From Flavobacteriales bacterium UBA6057 (GTDB taxonomy: Bacteria; Bacteroidota; Bacteroidia; Flavobacteriales_G; Salibacteraceae): 64,000 nt of DNA. The notes under the pieces were generated by a model. That model saw only the letters and a program-made list of their open reading frames with translations. It was not told the DNA's origin and made no database searches. How positions within the stretch are numbered: position 1 is the stretch's first letter; each line of letters opens with the position of its first letter. The position numbers were made by a program, and so were the translations under genes. This document shows, in pieces, positions 32,889-42,759 of this stretch. The stretch lies in NCBI GenBank assembly GCA_002428995.1, contig DIYJ01000004.1:62001-126000 (forward strand), given 5' to 3'.

Positions 32889-34022
32889 ATGAACTCAGCC
32901 AAGCTTACCATCCTGCTGTTCACTTTGGCGCTTACCGCCCACAGTCAGGTCGTTACCACACTTCTTGATTCCGATTCCATTGACATTGATGATGCCATTG
33001 TGTTGGATGCGCAGGGCAATCTCTATGGATCCCATTACATGGGAACCAATGTGTACAAGATCACGCCACAGGGAGAGGTGAGCATTTTTGCAACAGGCTT
33101 CAACACACCGAATGGTTTGGCCTTCGATGGCGAGGGCAATCTCGTTGTGGCAGATCACCAGGGTGAACGCTTGTACAAACTGAGCCCGACCGGAGAATTT
33201 CTGGACACGATTCCTGTAGGGTTTCCATCAGGCTTGCTCAAGGATATCAATAGCGATACAGTGTTTGTGACTTCCTACAATCAGAGTAGGGTGTTGAAGC
33301 TGGCTCCCGATGGGTCGTTGCACGAATGGCTTTCAGGTGCTCCGCTGAACGGAGTGGTGGGCATGTGCCAGGATGAGATGGGACGCCTGTACCTTGGAAA
33401 TTTTGATGATCGCAGGATTCATCGCTGGAACGGAAGTTCGCTAGAGTACATCGCCACCGTGCCCGCACCAACGGTTTCAGTCAATAAATGGCTTGGATTC
33501 ATCTGCTATGCCAATGGAAGCATTTGGGCTACCAGTTTGAATGCGCACAGGGTCTACGAAGTGTTCCCTTCTTTTCAGGACAGCACTCGATTGGTTTCCG
33601 GTGGCGACACTGCCGGGCACGATGACGGGCCCGTGGCTGAGGCGAGGTTTGAACAGCCGAATGGAATCTTTCCCAGCAAGACCGGTGACACCATCTACGT
33701 CACCGAGTTTTCAGGTGGATACGTAAGAATGATTACTGGTTTGGCGCCTGATACGGTGAGCACGGTTTCGGTTCCAGAGGTTTTAGATGTTCGCTTTGAG
33801 GTCTACCCTAATCCGGTGCATGACGTCCTCAACATCAATCTCTTAAACTTTGAATCATCAGAGATGCTCACCATCACGGCATCTGACGGCAAAGTGGTTT
33901 ACCGGTCAGAATTAAGAAGTGCCTCCTTACAGATTGATGCATCGGCTTGGAGTTCCGGGGTGTACACCGGATGGCTTCAAAGCGCTGATAAGTCCGAAAA
34001 CTTCCGGGTTGTCAAGGACTAG
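32889..34022 (+). CDS. Secreted SMP-30/NHL-type beta-propeller with T9SS sorting domain
   Basis: 377 aa. Signal peptide (1-19, ending HSQ). Six-bladed propeller repeats follow (GLAFDGEGNLVVADHQGERL, GRLYLGNFDDRRIHRW, PNGIFPSKTGDTIYVTEF). The C-terminal ~80 residues are a type A sorting domain (FEVYPNPVHDVLNI ... SSGVYTGWLQS ... RVVKD), so the protein should be exported by the type IX system and released or anchored. It may act as a lactonase or bind surface ligands; catalytic residues could not be verified. Confidence 0.87.
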   Translation: MNSAKLTILLFTLALTAHSQVVTTLLDSDSIDIDDAIVLDAQGNLYGSHYMGTNVYKITPQGEVSIFATGFNTPNGLAFDGEGNLVVADHQGERLYKLSPTGEFLDTIPVGFPSGLLKDINSDTVFVTSYNQSRVLKLAPDGSLHEWLSGAPLNGVVGMCQDEMGRLYLGNFDDRRIHRWNGSSLEYIATVPAPTVSVNKWLGFICYANGSIWATSLNAHRVYEVFPSFQDSTRLVSGGDTAGHDDGPVAEARFEQPNGIFPSKTGDTIYVTEFSGGYVRMITGLAPDTVSTVSVPEVLDVRFEVYPNPVHDVLNINLLNFESSEMLTITASDGKVVYRSELRSASLQIDASAWSSGVYTGWLQSADKSENFRVVKD

Positions 34023-34028
34023 CAGAGC

Positions 34029-36050
34029 TTACTGCTTCTCCTTGATTTTTTCCTGAAGCGCAAACATCTCATCCCGGAGCGAGGCAGCGCGCATGAAGTC
34101 GAGTTCTTTGGCTGCTTTTTCCATTTCCTTGCGTGTTTGCTGTACAGCTTTCTCCAGCTGTTCTTTGGTCATGTAATTGACCACAGGATCTGCCGCCACA
34201 CCAATTTCCATGTTTTCCTCGTCAAAGTCGCGGTAGGTCGTGCGTTTCTTGCTCACGTCACGCTGCATCAGTGTATCGATGCTCTTTTTAATCGCAGTAG
34301 GAGTCAGGCCGTTTTCCTCATTGTATGCCATCTGCTTGGCTCTTCTGCGGTTCGTTTCGTCAATCGTTTGCGCCATGCTGTCCGTAATCTGATCAGCGTA
34401 AAGAATCGCCATTCCGTTTACGTGGCGTGCAGCCCGCCCGATGGTCTGCGTCAGAGATCGGTTGCTGCGGAGGAAGCCTTCCTTGTCTGCATCCAGAATT
34501 GCCACCAGCGATACCTCAGGCAAATCCAATCCTTCCCGCAAGAGGTTGATTCCTACCAACACATCCACATTTCCGAGGCGCAACTCTCTCAGAATCTCAA
34601 CACGTTCAAGGGTATCGATGTCAGAGTGAATGTAGCGGGTGCTGATGTCGAGGTCAATCAGGTATTTGGCCAGCTCTTCCGCCATGCGCTTGGTGAGTGT
34701 GGTGACCAGGACGCGTTCCTGCTTTTCTATTCTGAGGCGAATCTCTTCCAGCAAATTATCGATCTGGGTGCCGGTTGGTCTTATTTCGATGATAGGATCA
34801 AGCAGGCCGGTCGGTCTGATCACCTGTTCCACCACAACACCTTCTGACATGCGCAGCTCATAGTCTGCCGGAGTAGCACTCACATAAATCACTTGGTTCT
34901 GCAAGCCCTCGAATTCATCAAACTTCAGCGGACGGTTGTCCATCGCAGCGGGTAACCTGAAACCGTATTCCACAAGATTTTCCTTCCGGGCGCGGTCACC
35001 TCCGTACATTCCGTTGATCTGGGGAATGGTGACGTGGCTTTCATCTACAAACATCAGGTAGTCTTCCGGGAAGTAGTCAAGCAGGCAGAAGGGTCTCGAA
35101 CCTGGATTTCGCCCGTCAAAGTAGCGGGAGTAGTTTTCAATACCGGAGCAATACCCCAATTCGCGCATCATCTCCAGATCATAGTTCACACGATCCTCCA
35201 GACGCTTGGCCTCCAGTGGTTGACCCCCATCAAGGAACTGCTGAAGACGCTCTGTCAGATCATCCTGAATCTGATTATGCGCAGAACGCATACGCTCCTT
35301 TGTGGTCACGAAAATGTTCGCAGGGTAAATGCGCACCGCTACTGAGCTATCGATCACCGTGTTGTTGATCGGGTCTATGACCTCAATCTGCTCTACCTCA
35401 TCACCAAAGAAGTGAAAGCGGAAGGCACTGTCCTCATACGCCAGATAAACATCCACAACATCGCCCTTCACCCTGAAATTTCCTCTGGCAAAATCCCCGG
35501 TGGTTCGGGAATAAAGCGCTTCCACCAGTCGATGAAGCAGGTTGTTTCTGCCAATGTTGTCACCGGCACTGACTTGAATGATGTTTTGATAAAAATCATC
35601 CGGGTTTCCCATACCATAGATGCACGAAACCGAGCTGATGACAATCACATCTTTTCGCCCGCTGAGCAGGGCAGAAGTGGTACTCAGTCGGAGCTTCTCA
35701 ATTTCTTCATTGATGCTCAAATCCTTCTCGATATAAGTATCGGAAGTTGGCATGTAAGCCTCTGGCTGGTAGTAATCGTAATAGCTCACGAAGTATTCCA
35801 CCCGGTTTTCGGGAAAGAACTGTTTGAACTCCCCAAAAAGCTGAGCAGCAAGGGTTTTGTTGTGACTCAAGATGAGCGTGGGGCGCTGCGTTTCCGCAAT
35901 GACATTGGCCATGGAGAAGGTTTTTCCGGAGCCGGTAACCCCCAAAAGAGTCTGGTAGCGTGTGTCGGAGAGCACTCCTTCGGATAGCTGCTTGATCGCT
36001 TGTGGCTGATCGCCCGTTGGAGAATAGTCTGAGTGGAGCGTAAATTTCAA
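34029..36050 (-). CDS. uvrB: UvrABC system helicase subunit UvrB
   Basis: 673 aa, normal length. P-loop GVTGSGKT (37-44), the damage-probing beta-hairpin YYDYYQPEAYMP (~91-102), VDESHVTIPQ, the helicase motif LLREGLDLPEVSLVAI, GRAARH and a C-terminal UVR domain that binds UvrC. UvrB verifies damage loaded by UvrA and prepares the site for incision. The 3' end abuts the propeller gene (6 bp). uvrA is located 1.1 kb further, also on the minus strand. Confidence 0.98.
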   Translation of the reverse strand: MKFTLHSDYSPTGDQPQAIKQLSEGVLSDTRYQTLLGVTGSGKTFSMANVIAETQRPTLILSHNKTLAAQLFGEFKQFFPENRVEYFVSYYDYYQPEAYMPTSDTYIEKDLSINEEIEKLRLSTTSALLSGRKDVIVISSVSCIYGMGNPDDFYQNIIQVSAGDNIGRNNLLHRLVEALYSRTTGDFARGNFRVKGDVVDVYLAYEDSAFRFHFFGDEVEQIEVIDPINNTVIDSSVAVRIYPANIFVTTKERMRSAHNQIQDDLTERLQQFLDGGQPLEAKRLEDRVNYDLEMMRELGYCSGIENYSRYFDGRNPGSRPFCLLDYFPEDYLMFVDESHVTIPQINGMYGGDRARKENLVEYGFRLPAAMDNRPLKFDEFEGLQNQVIYVSATPADYELRMSEGVVVEQVIRPTGLLDPIIEIRPTGTQIDNLLEEIRLRIEKQERVLVTTLTKRMAEELAKYLIDLDISTRYIHSDIDTLERVEILRELRLGNVDVLVGINLLREGLDLPEVSLVAILDADKEGFLRSNRSLTQTIGRAARHVNGMAILYADQITDSMAQTIDETNRRRAKQMAYNEENGLTPTAIKKSIDTLMQRDVSKKRTTYRDFDEENMEIGVAADPVVNYMTKEQLEKAVQQTRKEMEKAAKELDFMRAASLRDEMFALQEKIKEKQ

Positions 36051-36130
36051 TTGCTAAGCAGATTAACTGGCAAACTTAGCTTGCTGAACATAGGGTTACA
36101 AAGTATGTTTGATGAATACAACTGTTCCCG

Positions 36131-36292
36131 ATGCTTTTAAAACGGATTTTAACATATCTCAACCCCGCGACCATGTTTCGCAAAGGAGAGAAGAACTTTA
36201 ACCTGCGGATGATGCATGGCATCAATCGCATTTCCATTTTCATGTTTCTGATCTGCATCGTGGTGATGCTCATCCGCTTTCTCACCAGATAG
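36131..36292 (+). CDS. Single-helix 53-aa membrane protein (DUF6728-like)
   Basis: 53 residues. A basic N-terminus (MLLKRILTYLNPATMFRKGE) is followed by FNLRMMHGINRIS and one membrane helix (FMFLICIVVMLIRFL). The RxMHGINRIS motif before the helix is one I recall from small Bacteroidota proteins annotated DUF6728; this assignment is from memory. It is divergent from uvrB. Function unknown. Confidence 0.72.
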   Translation: MLLKRILTYLNPATMFRKGEKNFNLRMMHGINRISIFMFLICIVVMLIRFLTR

Positions 36293-36431
36293 AGGCATTC
36301 CTTCATTTTCCCGATGATGGTGGGCAATGATTCAGACGTTTTTACGTCCTTCCCGTATTGTGCAGCATCAAAAGGTTGATCTTAGTAGCAGTTTTGAACT
36401 TGTAGGAGCTTATCAGGGCTCTGTTTCAATC

Positions 36432-37190
36432 ATGTTGCGAGGACTTCACATCATTCTCTTTTTCCTGTTGTTCCATGGATTTTCTTTTGCTCAGGACTTT
36501 TCGATGTCTGAGCGAGAAGCCTCATTGATGGATACGGAAAGGCTTCAATATTGGGGAGCTGCGGGTGTTACGGCTGGCATTGCGCTTCCGCTCGGTCCCT
36601 TTGCCGAAAAAGATGTTTTTAACCTCAAATCAGGATTTGCCGATCAAGGATTGAACTTCAATCCGATCAACATTCATTATCGCTTCTCGAAGTACTATGG
36701 TATGGCCGTGAATTGGTCACGTTCCATGCTGCCGCTGGACATTAACAGCCAGGCCAGCGGACTGACAGCCAACCTGCAAGGACTCAGTTTTACCGGAGCT
36801 GTGGAAGACCCATTCCGGATTGACAATATCGCCATTGGCATTGTGGCCAGTATTCCCGGGCCGACCTTCGATCTGGACTTCCGTATCATGGGAAGCGTGG
36901 TGAGAAGTGTGCTGCCGGAATCTGATTTAAATGTGAGACAGTCCGGTGCTGCGGGATATACAGTGACTCAATTAGAAGCTGAGTCCATCGACTTGGGATA
37001 CACGCTGGGAATGTGTGCACGCGTACATCTGGCTCAAAGTATCGATTGGTTCTTACAGGCTGAATACTTCGCAGCGAACCCTTCCTATGAGCTCGAGTTC
37101 CGATATTCTTTTGGTGGTGTTCAGACAGACAATCAGAACCTTCCGGTGGCCGTCTTAGGCCTTACTACCGGTATCGGGCTTCGCTTTTAA
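36432..37190 (+). CDS. Outer-membrane beta-barrel protein
   Basis: 252 aa from ATG 36432, where the signal peptide begins (MLRGLHIILFFLLFHGFSFA); the open frame runs 35 codons further upstream without a credible start. The mature part is strand-rich with a DUF6588-like composition ([33 protein letters not shown] end). It is probably an outer-membrane porin of unknown function. Its last 4 nt overlap the convergent uvrA gene end. Confidence 0.78.
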   Translation: MLRGLHIILFFLLFHGFSFAQDFSMSEREASLMDTERLQYWGAAGVTAGIALPLGPFAEKDVFNLKSGFADQGLNFNPINIHYRFSKYYGMAVNWSRSMLPLDINSQASGLTANLQGLSFTGAVEDPFRIDNIAIGIVASIPGPTFDLDFRIMGSVVRSVLPESDLNVRQSGAAGYTVTQLEAESIDLGYTLGMCARVHLAQSIDWFLQAEYFAANPSYELEFRYSFGGVQTDNQNLPVAVLGLTTGIGLRF

Positions 37191-40048
37191 GACAGCGCGC
37201 GCTCCAGCTCGATGCGCAGGAATCTGCCGGTGTGGCTGTCTTTGTCCTTTGCCATTTTTTCTGGTGTCCCTTCAGCAATCACATTTCCACCTCCGCGACC
37301 TCCTTCAGGCCCGATGTCTATGATGTGATCCGCGACCTTGATGATGTCCAGGTTGTGCTCAATAACCAGCACTGTGTTTCCTTGTTCTACAAGGCGATTC
37401 AGTACATCCAGGAGCATGCGAATGTCTTCGAAATGCAATCCGGTGGTTGGCTCATCAAGGATGTAGAAGGTCTGTCCAGTGCTTTTTCGAGCCAATTCTG
37501 TGGCTAGCTTCACACGCTGCGCTTCTCCACCTGAAAGGGTAGTGGAAGGCTGGCCGAGTTTCACGTATCCAAGGCCTACTTCCTGAAGTGTAAGAATGCG
37601 CTGATGAATACTCGGGACGTTCTCAAAGAATTCCACTGCCTGGTTGATGGTCAGGTCCAATACATCAGCGATAGACTTTCCCTTGTAGCGAATGTCCAGT
37701 GTCTCCCGGTTGTAGCGCTTGCCGTTGCAGGTTTCGCATTCTACATACACATCGGGCAGGAAGTTCATCTCGATGGTTTTGATGCCTGCTCCCTGGCAGG
37801 TTTCACAACGACCGCCCTTCACGTTGAAAGAGAAGCGCCCGGGTTTGTAACCTCTGATCTTGGATTCCGGCAACTCGGTAAACAACTGACGAATGTCTGT
37901 AAAGACATTGGTGTAGGTAGCTGGATTGGATCTTGGAGTTCGCCCGATGGGAGATTGATCTATCTCAATCACCTTGTCGATGTGTTCTAATCCTTTGATG
38001 GAACCGTAGGGCAGTGGCTTTTTGCTGCTGCCATTGAAATGACTTGTCAGGATCGGATAGAGTGTTCCGTTGATCAAACTAGACTTGCCGCTTCCCGAAA
38101 CTCCGGTCACGCAGATGAACTTCCCTAATGGAAAATCGACCGATACGTTTTTCAGATTGTGCCCCGAAGCATTTTTCAACTTCAAGCTTTTGCCTGTGCC
38201 TTTCCTTCGTTTGGATGGCACTTCAATCTCAAGACTTCCGTTCAGGTATTGCGCTGTAAGGGTATTGGATGAAAGCACATCGTTTGGCGTGCCTGCGGCT
38301 ACAATTTCTCCTCCGTGAACACCGGCTCTCGGGCCAATGTCTATGAGGTGTTCCGCCTCCAGCATCATGTCTTTATCATGCTCTACCACCAATACACTGT
38401 TGCCGATGTCGCGCAGATCTTGCAAAGCTTTGATCAGACGATGGTTGTCTCTTTGATGCAAACCAATACTCGGTTCATCCAGGATGTAGAGCACGCCCAC
38501 CAGCTGGCTTCCAATCTGGGTGGCCAGTCTTATACGCTGTGCTTCTCCACCACTCAGCGTTCGGGAGGATCTGTTCAGGGTGAGGTATTCGATACCCACA
38601 TCAAGCAGGAATTGAATACGACTTCTGATTTCCTTGAGCACGTCCTCTGCAATACGATTTTGGCGCTCGCTGAGGCGGTCTTCGATGTTCTCAAACCATT
38701 TTGCCAGGTCGTTGATTTCCATGGCTGACACCTCGGAAATGTTCTTCCCATCAATATGGAAATAAAGCGACTCCTTTTTCAGTCTGCTGCCTTCGCAGGT
38801 GGGGCACTTCACTTTGTTCATGAACGCGGAAGCCCAGCGCTGATAGCTGGCAGAGTTTCCCTCTTCGAACTGATCCATGAGGATGTTGGCGACTCCATCA
38901 AACTTGATGTCGTAGGACTTGGTGATGCCGAGCGACTCGCTCTTCACCTCCAGGCTCTCATTGGTGCCGTAGAGAATGATGTCGATCACTTCCTGGCTGA
39001 TCTTGTTCAGCGGAGTGGTCAACTTGAAATCGTATTTCTCGCCAAGGATTTCGATTTGCTTGAAAATCCAGTTTCGCTTGTAGTCTCCAAGTGGAGCAAT
39101 GCCGCCACTCTTGATGCTCTTGTTTCCGTCCGGGATGATCTTGTTCACGTCAATCTCGCGAACCTCGCCCAAGCCATTGCATTTGGGACAGGCACCATAA
39201 GGTGAGTTGAACGAAAAGAGGTTTGGCGCTGGTTCATCGTAGGAGATGCCACTTGTCGGACACATGAGGGAGCGGCTATAGAAGCGAACCGTTTCGTTGT
39301 CCTTCTCCACCAGCATGAGCTGGCCTTTGCCTTCTTTCAATGCCGTCAGGATGGATTGCTTCAGGCGGTTTTTGTTGGCCGAATCAATGGTGATGCGGTC
39401 TACCACCAATTCGATGTCATGCACCTTGTAGCGATCCACCTGCATGCGATGCTTGATCTTCTCGATGCTTCCGTCAACCCTTACCCTTAGAAATCCTTTG
39501 CGGGCAACTTGCTCAAACAGGTCTCTGTAGTGTCCTTTTCGGCCTTTCACGAGGGGAGCAAGCAGTGTAACTTCCTGGTCGATGTATTCGGAATAGATCA
39601 GGTCGATGATTTGCTCATCGGTGTAGCGCACCATACGCTCACCGGTTACGTAGCTAAAGGCATCAGAAGCTCTTGCGTAGAGCAACCTGAGAAAGTCGTA
39701 GATCTCGGTGATGGTTCCTACTGTGGAGCGCGGGTTTTTATTGACTGTTTTCTGCTCGATGGAGATGACGGGACTCAGTCCGTTGATCTTGTCCACATCA
39801 GGGCGTTCCAGTCCACCAATGAACTGTCTTGCATAGGAAGAAAAGGTCTCGATGTAGCGCCTTTGGCCTTCGGCATAAATAGTGTCAAACGCGAGGGAGG
39901 ACTTGCCGCTTCCGCTCAATCCTGTGATGACAACCAGCTTGTTTCTGGGAATCTGAAGGTCAACATCCTTCAAGTTGTGTTCACGTGCCCCTAGTATCTC
40001 AATAAACTCTTCCCCTACCAGCGTTTCAGTCGGCTGTTTCATCTGCAT
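37187..40048 (-). CDS. uvrA: UvrABC system ATPase subunit UvrA
   Basis: 953 aa from ATG 40048 (40042 is equally possible). The longer frame would run into the upstream gene. Two ABC ATPase modules are present: Walker [10 protein letters not shown] and GVSGSGKSS, signatures [12 protein letters not shown] and [12 protein letters not shown]. Zinc-binding CPKC and CETC...CETC pairs complete the family. UvrA scans DNA for bulky lesions and loads UvrB. The start lies inside the last 23 nt of the lytic transglycosylase gene, so uvrA is translationally coupled to the cell-wall/polysaccharide run. Confidence 0.97.
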   Translation of the reverse strand: MQMKQPTETLVGEEFIEILGAREHNLKDVDLQIPRNKLVVITGLSGSGKSSLAFDTIYAEGQRRYIETFSSYARQFIGGLERPDVDKINGLSPVISIEQKTVNKNPRSTVGTITEIYDFLRLLYARASDAFSYVTGERMVRYTDEQIIDLIYSEYIDQEVTLLAPLVKGRKGHYRDLFEQVARKGFLRVRVDGSIEKIKHRMQVDRYKVHDIELVVDRITIDSANKNRLKQSILTALKEGKGQLMLVEKDNETVRFYSRSLMCPTSGISYDEPAPNLFSFNSPYGACPKCNGLGEVREIDVNKIIPDGNKSIKSGGIAPLGDYKRNWIFKQIEILGEKYDFKLTTPLNKISQEVIDIILYGTNESLEVKSESLGITKSYDIKFDGVANILMDQFEEGNSASYQRWASAFMNKVKCPTCEGSRLKKESLYFHIDGKNISEVSAMEINDLAKWFENIEDRLSERQNRIAEDVLKEIRSRIQFLLDVGIEYLTLNRSSRTLSGGEAQRIRLATQIGSQLVGVLYILDEPSIGLHQRDNHRLIKALQDLRDIGNSVLVVEHDKDMMLEAEHLIDIGPRAGVHGGEIVAAGTPNDVLSSNTLTAQYLNGSLEIEVPSKRRKGTGKSLKLKNASGHNLKNVSVDFPLGKFICVTGVSGSGKSSLINGTLYPILTSHFNGSSKKPLPYGSIKGLEHIDKVIEIDQSPIGRTPRSNPATYTNVFTDIRQLFTELPESKIRGYKPGRFSFNVKGGRCETCQGAGIKTIEMNFLPDVYVECETCNGKRYNRETLDIRYKGKSIADVLDLTINQAVEFFENVPSIHQRILTLQEVGLGYVKLGQPSTTLSGGEAQRVKLATELARKSTGQTFYILDEPTTGLHFEDIRMLLDVLNRLVEQGNTVLVIEHNLDIIKVADHIIDIGPEGGRGGGNVIAEGTPEKMAKDKDSHTGRFLRIELERALS

Positions 40049-41039
40049 TCCCCTGTTTCGAACCCGTGAAATTAGCAACTTGTTGCTTGTCATAAACCAA
40101 CTGTGCTGCAAGAGGTTCGGTAGGAAGGTCGATGCGGTAGGTTCTTCCGCTGGAATTAGGAAGCTGGCTGTCTCGCAACCAGGGGTTTAGGTACTTCAGT
40201 GCCTTGTAGTTGATGCCTTGAGAAAAGGCAAATTTGGCGAGATCGTGAACGGTGGTGTCTACTTCAATCGCCCTCATTTTCAGAGGTTGATAAAGGTCCT
40301 TCTCTCGATAGCGGAATCCGAAGCTCTCCGGGTTACCTACAATCAGCTTTCCGGCAAGGATTCGAAAGACATAGCGCGAGGTTTCCTCGTTCAGAACCAA
40401 GTCATAATAATTGGTGGCTTTCTGCCGGTTCATTTGCTTGGAGAGTCCGGCCATTCCCATGTTGTAGGAAGCGGCAGCCAGTGTCCAGGAACCAAAACGC
40501 TCCCGGGCTTCCTTCAGATACTTGCACGCTGCGAGCGTTGATTTTTCAATGTGATAGCGCTCATCAATGCTGCCGTTGACTTCAAGACCGCGTTCCCGGG
40601 CAGCACTTTTCATCAGTTGCCAGAATCCAACAGCACCTGCCGGGGAAACCACCTGAGTAAGCCCGCTTTCTATCAGGGCGAGGTATTTAAAATCTTCCGG
40701 GACACCTTGTTCTTCCAGTATTTTCTCGATGACAGGAAACCAGCGATTGCTGCGCTTGACCAAAAGCATCGTCTGCGACTGCCAGTAGGTGTTCACCAGC
40801 AGTTCGCGATCCATCTTTTCTTTTACATCCAGAAGATGAACAGGAACCTCTTCGCCTGCAAACGTCAGTTCACGTGGCGCATTGAGAGCGTAGATGCTGT
40901 AGTTGGATTTGAATTTTTCTTCGAAACTCTCGTCTTCTTTTGTCTCGGAAGTGGATGCGGTAAAAAGCTGGGTGGCCAGATAGCCAAAAAGAACAAGAAC
41001 AGTACTGATGAGGACGGGAGTACGAAGCTTTTGAATCAT
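40026..41039 (-). CDS. Membrane-anchored lytic transglycosylase (SLT domain)
   Basis: 337 aa from ATG 41039, which overlaps the previous stop by 4 nt; longer frames overlap that gene by 52 nt or more. N-terminal anchor MIQKLRTPVLISTVLVLFGY. SLT domain with the catalytic Glu in YLALIESGLTQVVSPAGAVG and FWQLM, AACKYLKEARERFGSW and AAASYNMG. It resembles MltD-type enzymes but lacks clear LysM repeats. It cleaves the glycan backbone of peptidoglycan in the periplasm, possibly making room for the export machinery encoded upstream. Confidence 0.9.
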   Translation of the reverse strand: MIQKLRTPVLISTVLVLFGYLATQLFTASTSETKEDESFEEKFKSNYSIYALNAPRELTFAGEEVPVHLLDVKEKMDRELLVNTYWQSQTMLLVKRSNRWFPVIEKILEEQGVPEDFKYLALIESGLTQVVSPAGAVGFWQLMKSAARERGLEVNGSIDERYHIEKSTLAACKYLKEARERFGSWTLAAASYNMGMAGLSKQMNRQKATNYYDLVLNEETSRYVFRILAGKLIVGNPESFGFRYREKDLYQPLKMRAIEVDTTVHDLAKFAFSQGINYKALKYLNPWLRDSQLPNSSGRTYRIDLPTEPLAAQLVYDKQQVANFTGSKQGNADETAD

Positions 41040-42133
41040 GCGGTTGACAAGTGTTTTTTGCGAAAGATTTCTCTGGTTTTCTTCCATTGCGTGGTGCTGT
41101 AGAGAAAACCAATACATCCTACAGCGTAAGCGAAAAGTATGCCGTAATACCAGCTGCTAAACTCAACCGGAAGATAGATCAGGAGACTGATCATGCCCAC
41201 CGCAACAATGGACATGGCTGCAAACAGAATTCCGATCTGGCTATCGCGTAAACCGGCATAGGATAAGTGGTGTGTGGTGTGATCTCGTCCTCCGACAAAA
41301 GGGGATTGTCCCCGGGCGATGCGGTTAATGGTCACCGTCAGTGTGTCTCCAATGGGAATGCAGAAGGCAGCCATCACAATCGAAATCTTTGACCACCACT
41401 CGTGACCGTGAACAAGGTTTTCATTGTTCCAGAAAAACAGGACACCTACGACTGCAAGCAATGCTCCGAGCAACTGACTGCCCGTATCTCCCATGAACAT
41501 TTTTGAAGGATGCCAATTGAAAAACAGAAAGCCGATCAGTGCTGCCGAAACACCACCGCAAACGAAGGTGTAGAAGAGGTTGAGACCGCCCATCGGGATG
41601 GATGTAATGCCTGCAGCTACTAGAATGAGAAGGGAAACTGTAGCTGTGATTCCATCCATGTTGTCAAGCATGTTGATGCTGTTCATTACGGCTACAGTCC
41701 AGAAAATCGTGAGGAGGGCATCTAGAGCTGCGATGTCGAAAAAGTCGATGCGGATGTCAAAGAGTACCATGCAAATCCCGCAGATAATCTGGGCAGAGAG
41801 CTTGAGCCATGGGACGGTATTGAACGCATCATCTGCCAAACCGGTAAAGAAACCCAGACTCACGATGAGCAACACTCCCATGTGTTCCGGATTGAGTCGA
41901 TTGAGCTCGGGAACAAAGAAGAAGATGTAAAAGACAAAGGAGATGAGGAAGAGAATGTAAAACGAAACTCCTCCAATGGCGGGCTTATAATTCTGACTCC
42001 AGCGCTGCTCCTCAGAGGTGATCATGTTTTTCGCACCAAGTGTGCGTGTCCAACGCAGAAAAAGAAAGTTGAGCAACACTGATGCTCCCACGAACAGGGC
42101 GAAAAGTGAAAAGCTTGTAATCAGATCTTGCAT
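41036..42133 (-). CDS. WecA/MraY-like polyprenyl-phosphate sugar-1-phosphate transferase
   Basis: 365 aa with about eleven membrane helices. Family motifs: GLADDAFN (~90), the catalytic NSINMLDNMDG, KMFMGDTGSQ and the His-rich GGRDHTTHHL loop. It resembles WecA/TagO, which attach a HexNAc-1-phosphate to undecaprenyl phosphate to begin polysaccharide or O-antigen synthesis. It is the last polysaccharide gene before the transglycosylase, 71 bp below rfbC. Confidence 0.92.
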   Translation of the reverse strand: MQDLITSFSLFALFVGASVLLNFLFLRWTRTLGAKNMITSEEQRWSQNYKPAIGGVSFYILFLISFVFYIFFFVPELNRLNPEHMGVLLIVSLGFFTGLADDAFNTVPWLKLSAQIICGICMVLFDIRIDFFDIAALDALLTIFWTVAVMNSINMLDNMDGITATVSLLILVAAGITSIPMGGLNLFYTFVCGGVSAALIGFLFFNWHPSKMFMGDTGSQLLGALLAVVGVLFFWNNENLVHGHEWWSKISIVMAAFCIPIGDTLTVTINRIARGQSPFVGGRDHTTHHLSYAGLRDSQIGILFAAMSIVAVGMISLLIYLPVEFSSWYYGILFAYAVGCIGFLYSTTQWKKTREIFRKKHLSTA

Positions 42134-42204
42134 GGGTAGGTGTACGCAAAGCTATGCGTATGGTTCGTCCCACAAGAACTAAAGGATGAGATTTGTGAAC
42201 ACCG

Positions 42205-42759
42205 CTATGGTGACCACGTGAAGGGACTCTCGAATTCAGCGAGGTTCTTGTAGTGCTTATCCTTCTCTGAAAGTATCACATCCGTAAGTGGCCAATCGAT
42301 GCCAATCCCTGGATCATTCCAGGGCAGTCCACCTTCGGAGGAAGGGTTGTAGTAATCAGTGCACTTGTATTGAACAATGCTTCCATCTTGGAGGCAAACA
42401 AAGCCATGCGCAAAACCCTCCGGCACGTAGATGCTCATTTTATTCTCCTGCGAAAGCTCAATTCCATACCACTTACCGTACGTGGGTGAACCAACCCGAA
42501 CGTCTACTACTACATCGTAAATGGCCCCTACCACAACACGAAGTAACTTGCCTTGCGCATGTGGTGGTTTTTGGAAGTGCATACCTCGTAAGGCACCTCT
42601 ACGGCTGCTGGATTCGTTATCCTGAACAAATTCCGGATTGAGTCCGAGCTCCTTGAATATCGAAGCGCGATAGCTTTCCAGAAAATAGCCCCGTTCATCC
42701 CCGAAAACCTTTGGCTCAAATGCATATAGTCCGGGAAAGCCGGTGTCATGAATCTTCAT
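42205..42759 (-). CDS. rfbC: dTDP-4-dehydrorhamnose 3,5-epimerase
   Basis: 184 aa cupin. Catalytic base His61 (RGMHFQ), Lys71 (GKLLRV), the IYVPEGFAHGF strand and Tyr131 (QYKCTDYY). It converts dTDP-4-keto-6-deoxyglucose to the L-configured intermediate of dTDP-rhamnose. The other rhamnose genes (rfbA, B, D) are not in the window, so rhamnose or a related deoxysugar in the polysaccharide depends on genes elsewhere. It overlaps the BY-kinase gene by 14 nt. Confidence 0.94.
   Translation of the reverse strand: MKIHDTGFPGLYAFEPKVFGDERGYFLESYRASIFKELGLNPEFVQDNESSSRRGALRGMHFQKPPHAQGKLLRVVVGAIYDVVVDVRVGSPTYGKWYGIELSQENKMSIYVPEGFAHGFVCLQDGSIVQYKCTDYYNPSSEGGLPWNDPGIGIDWPLTDVILSEKDKHYKNLAEFESPFTWSP

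Noticed and set aside
36076..36327. 83-codon minus frame
   Set aside because: Complement of the better-supported 53-aa plus-strand protein with RMMHGINRIS motif and membrane helix.
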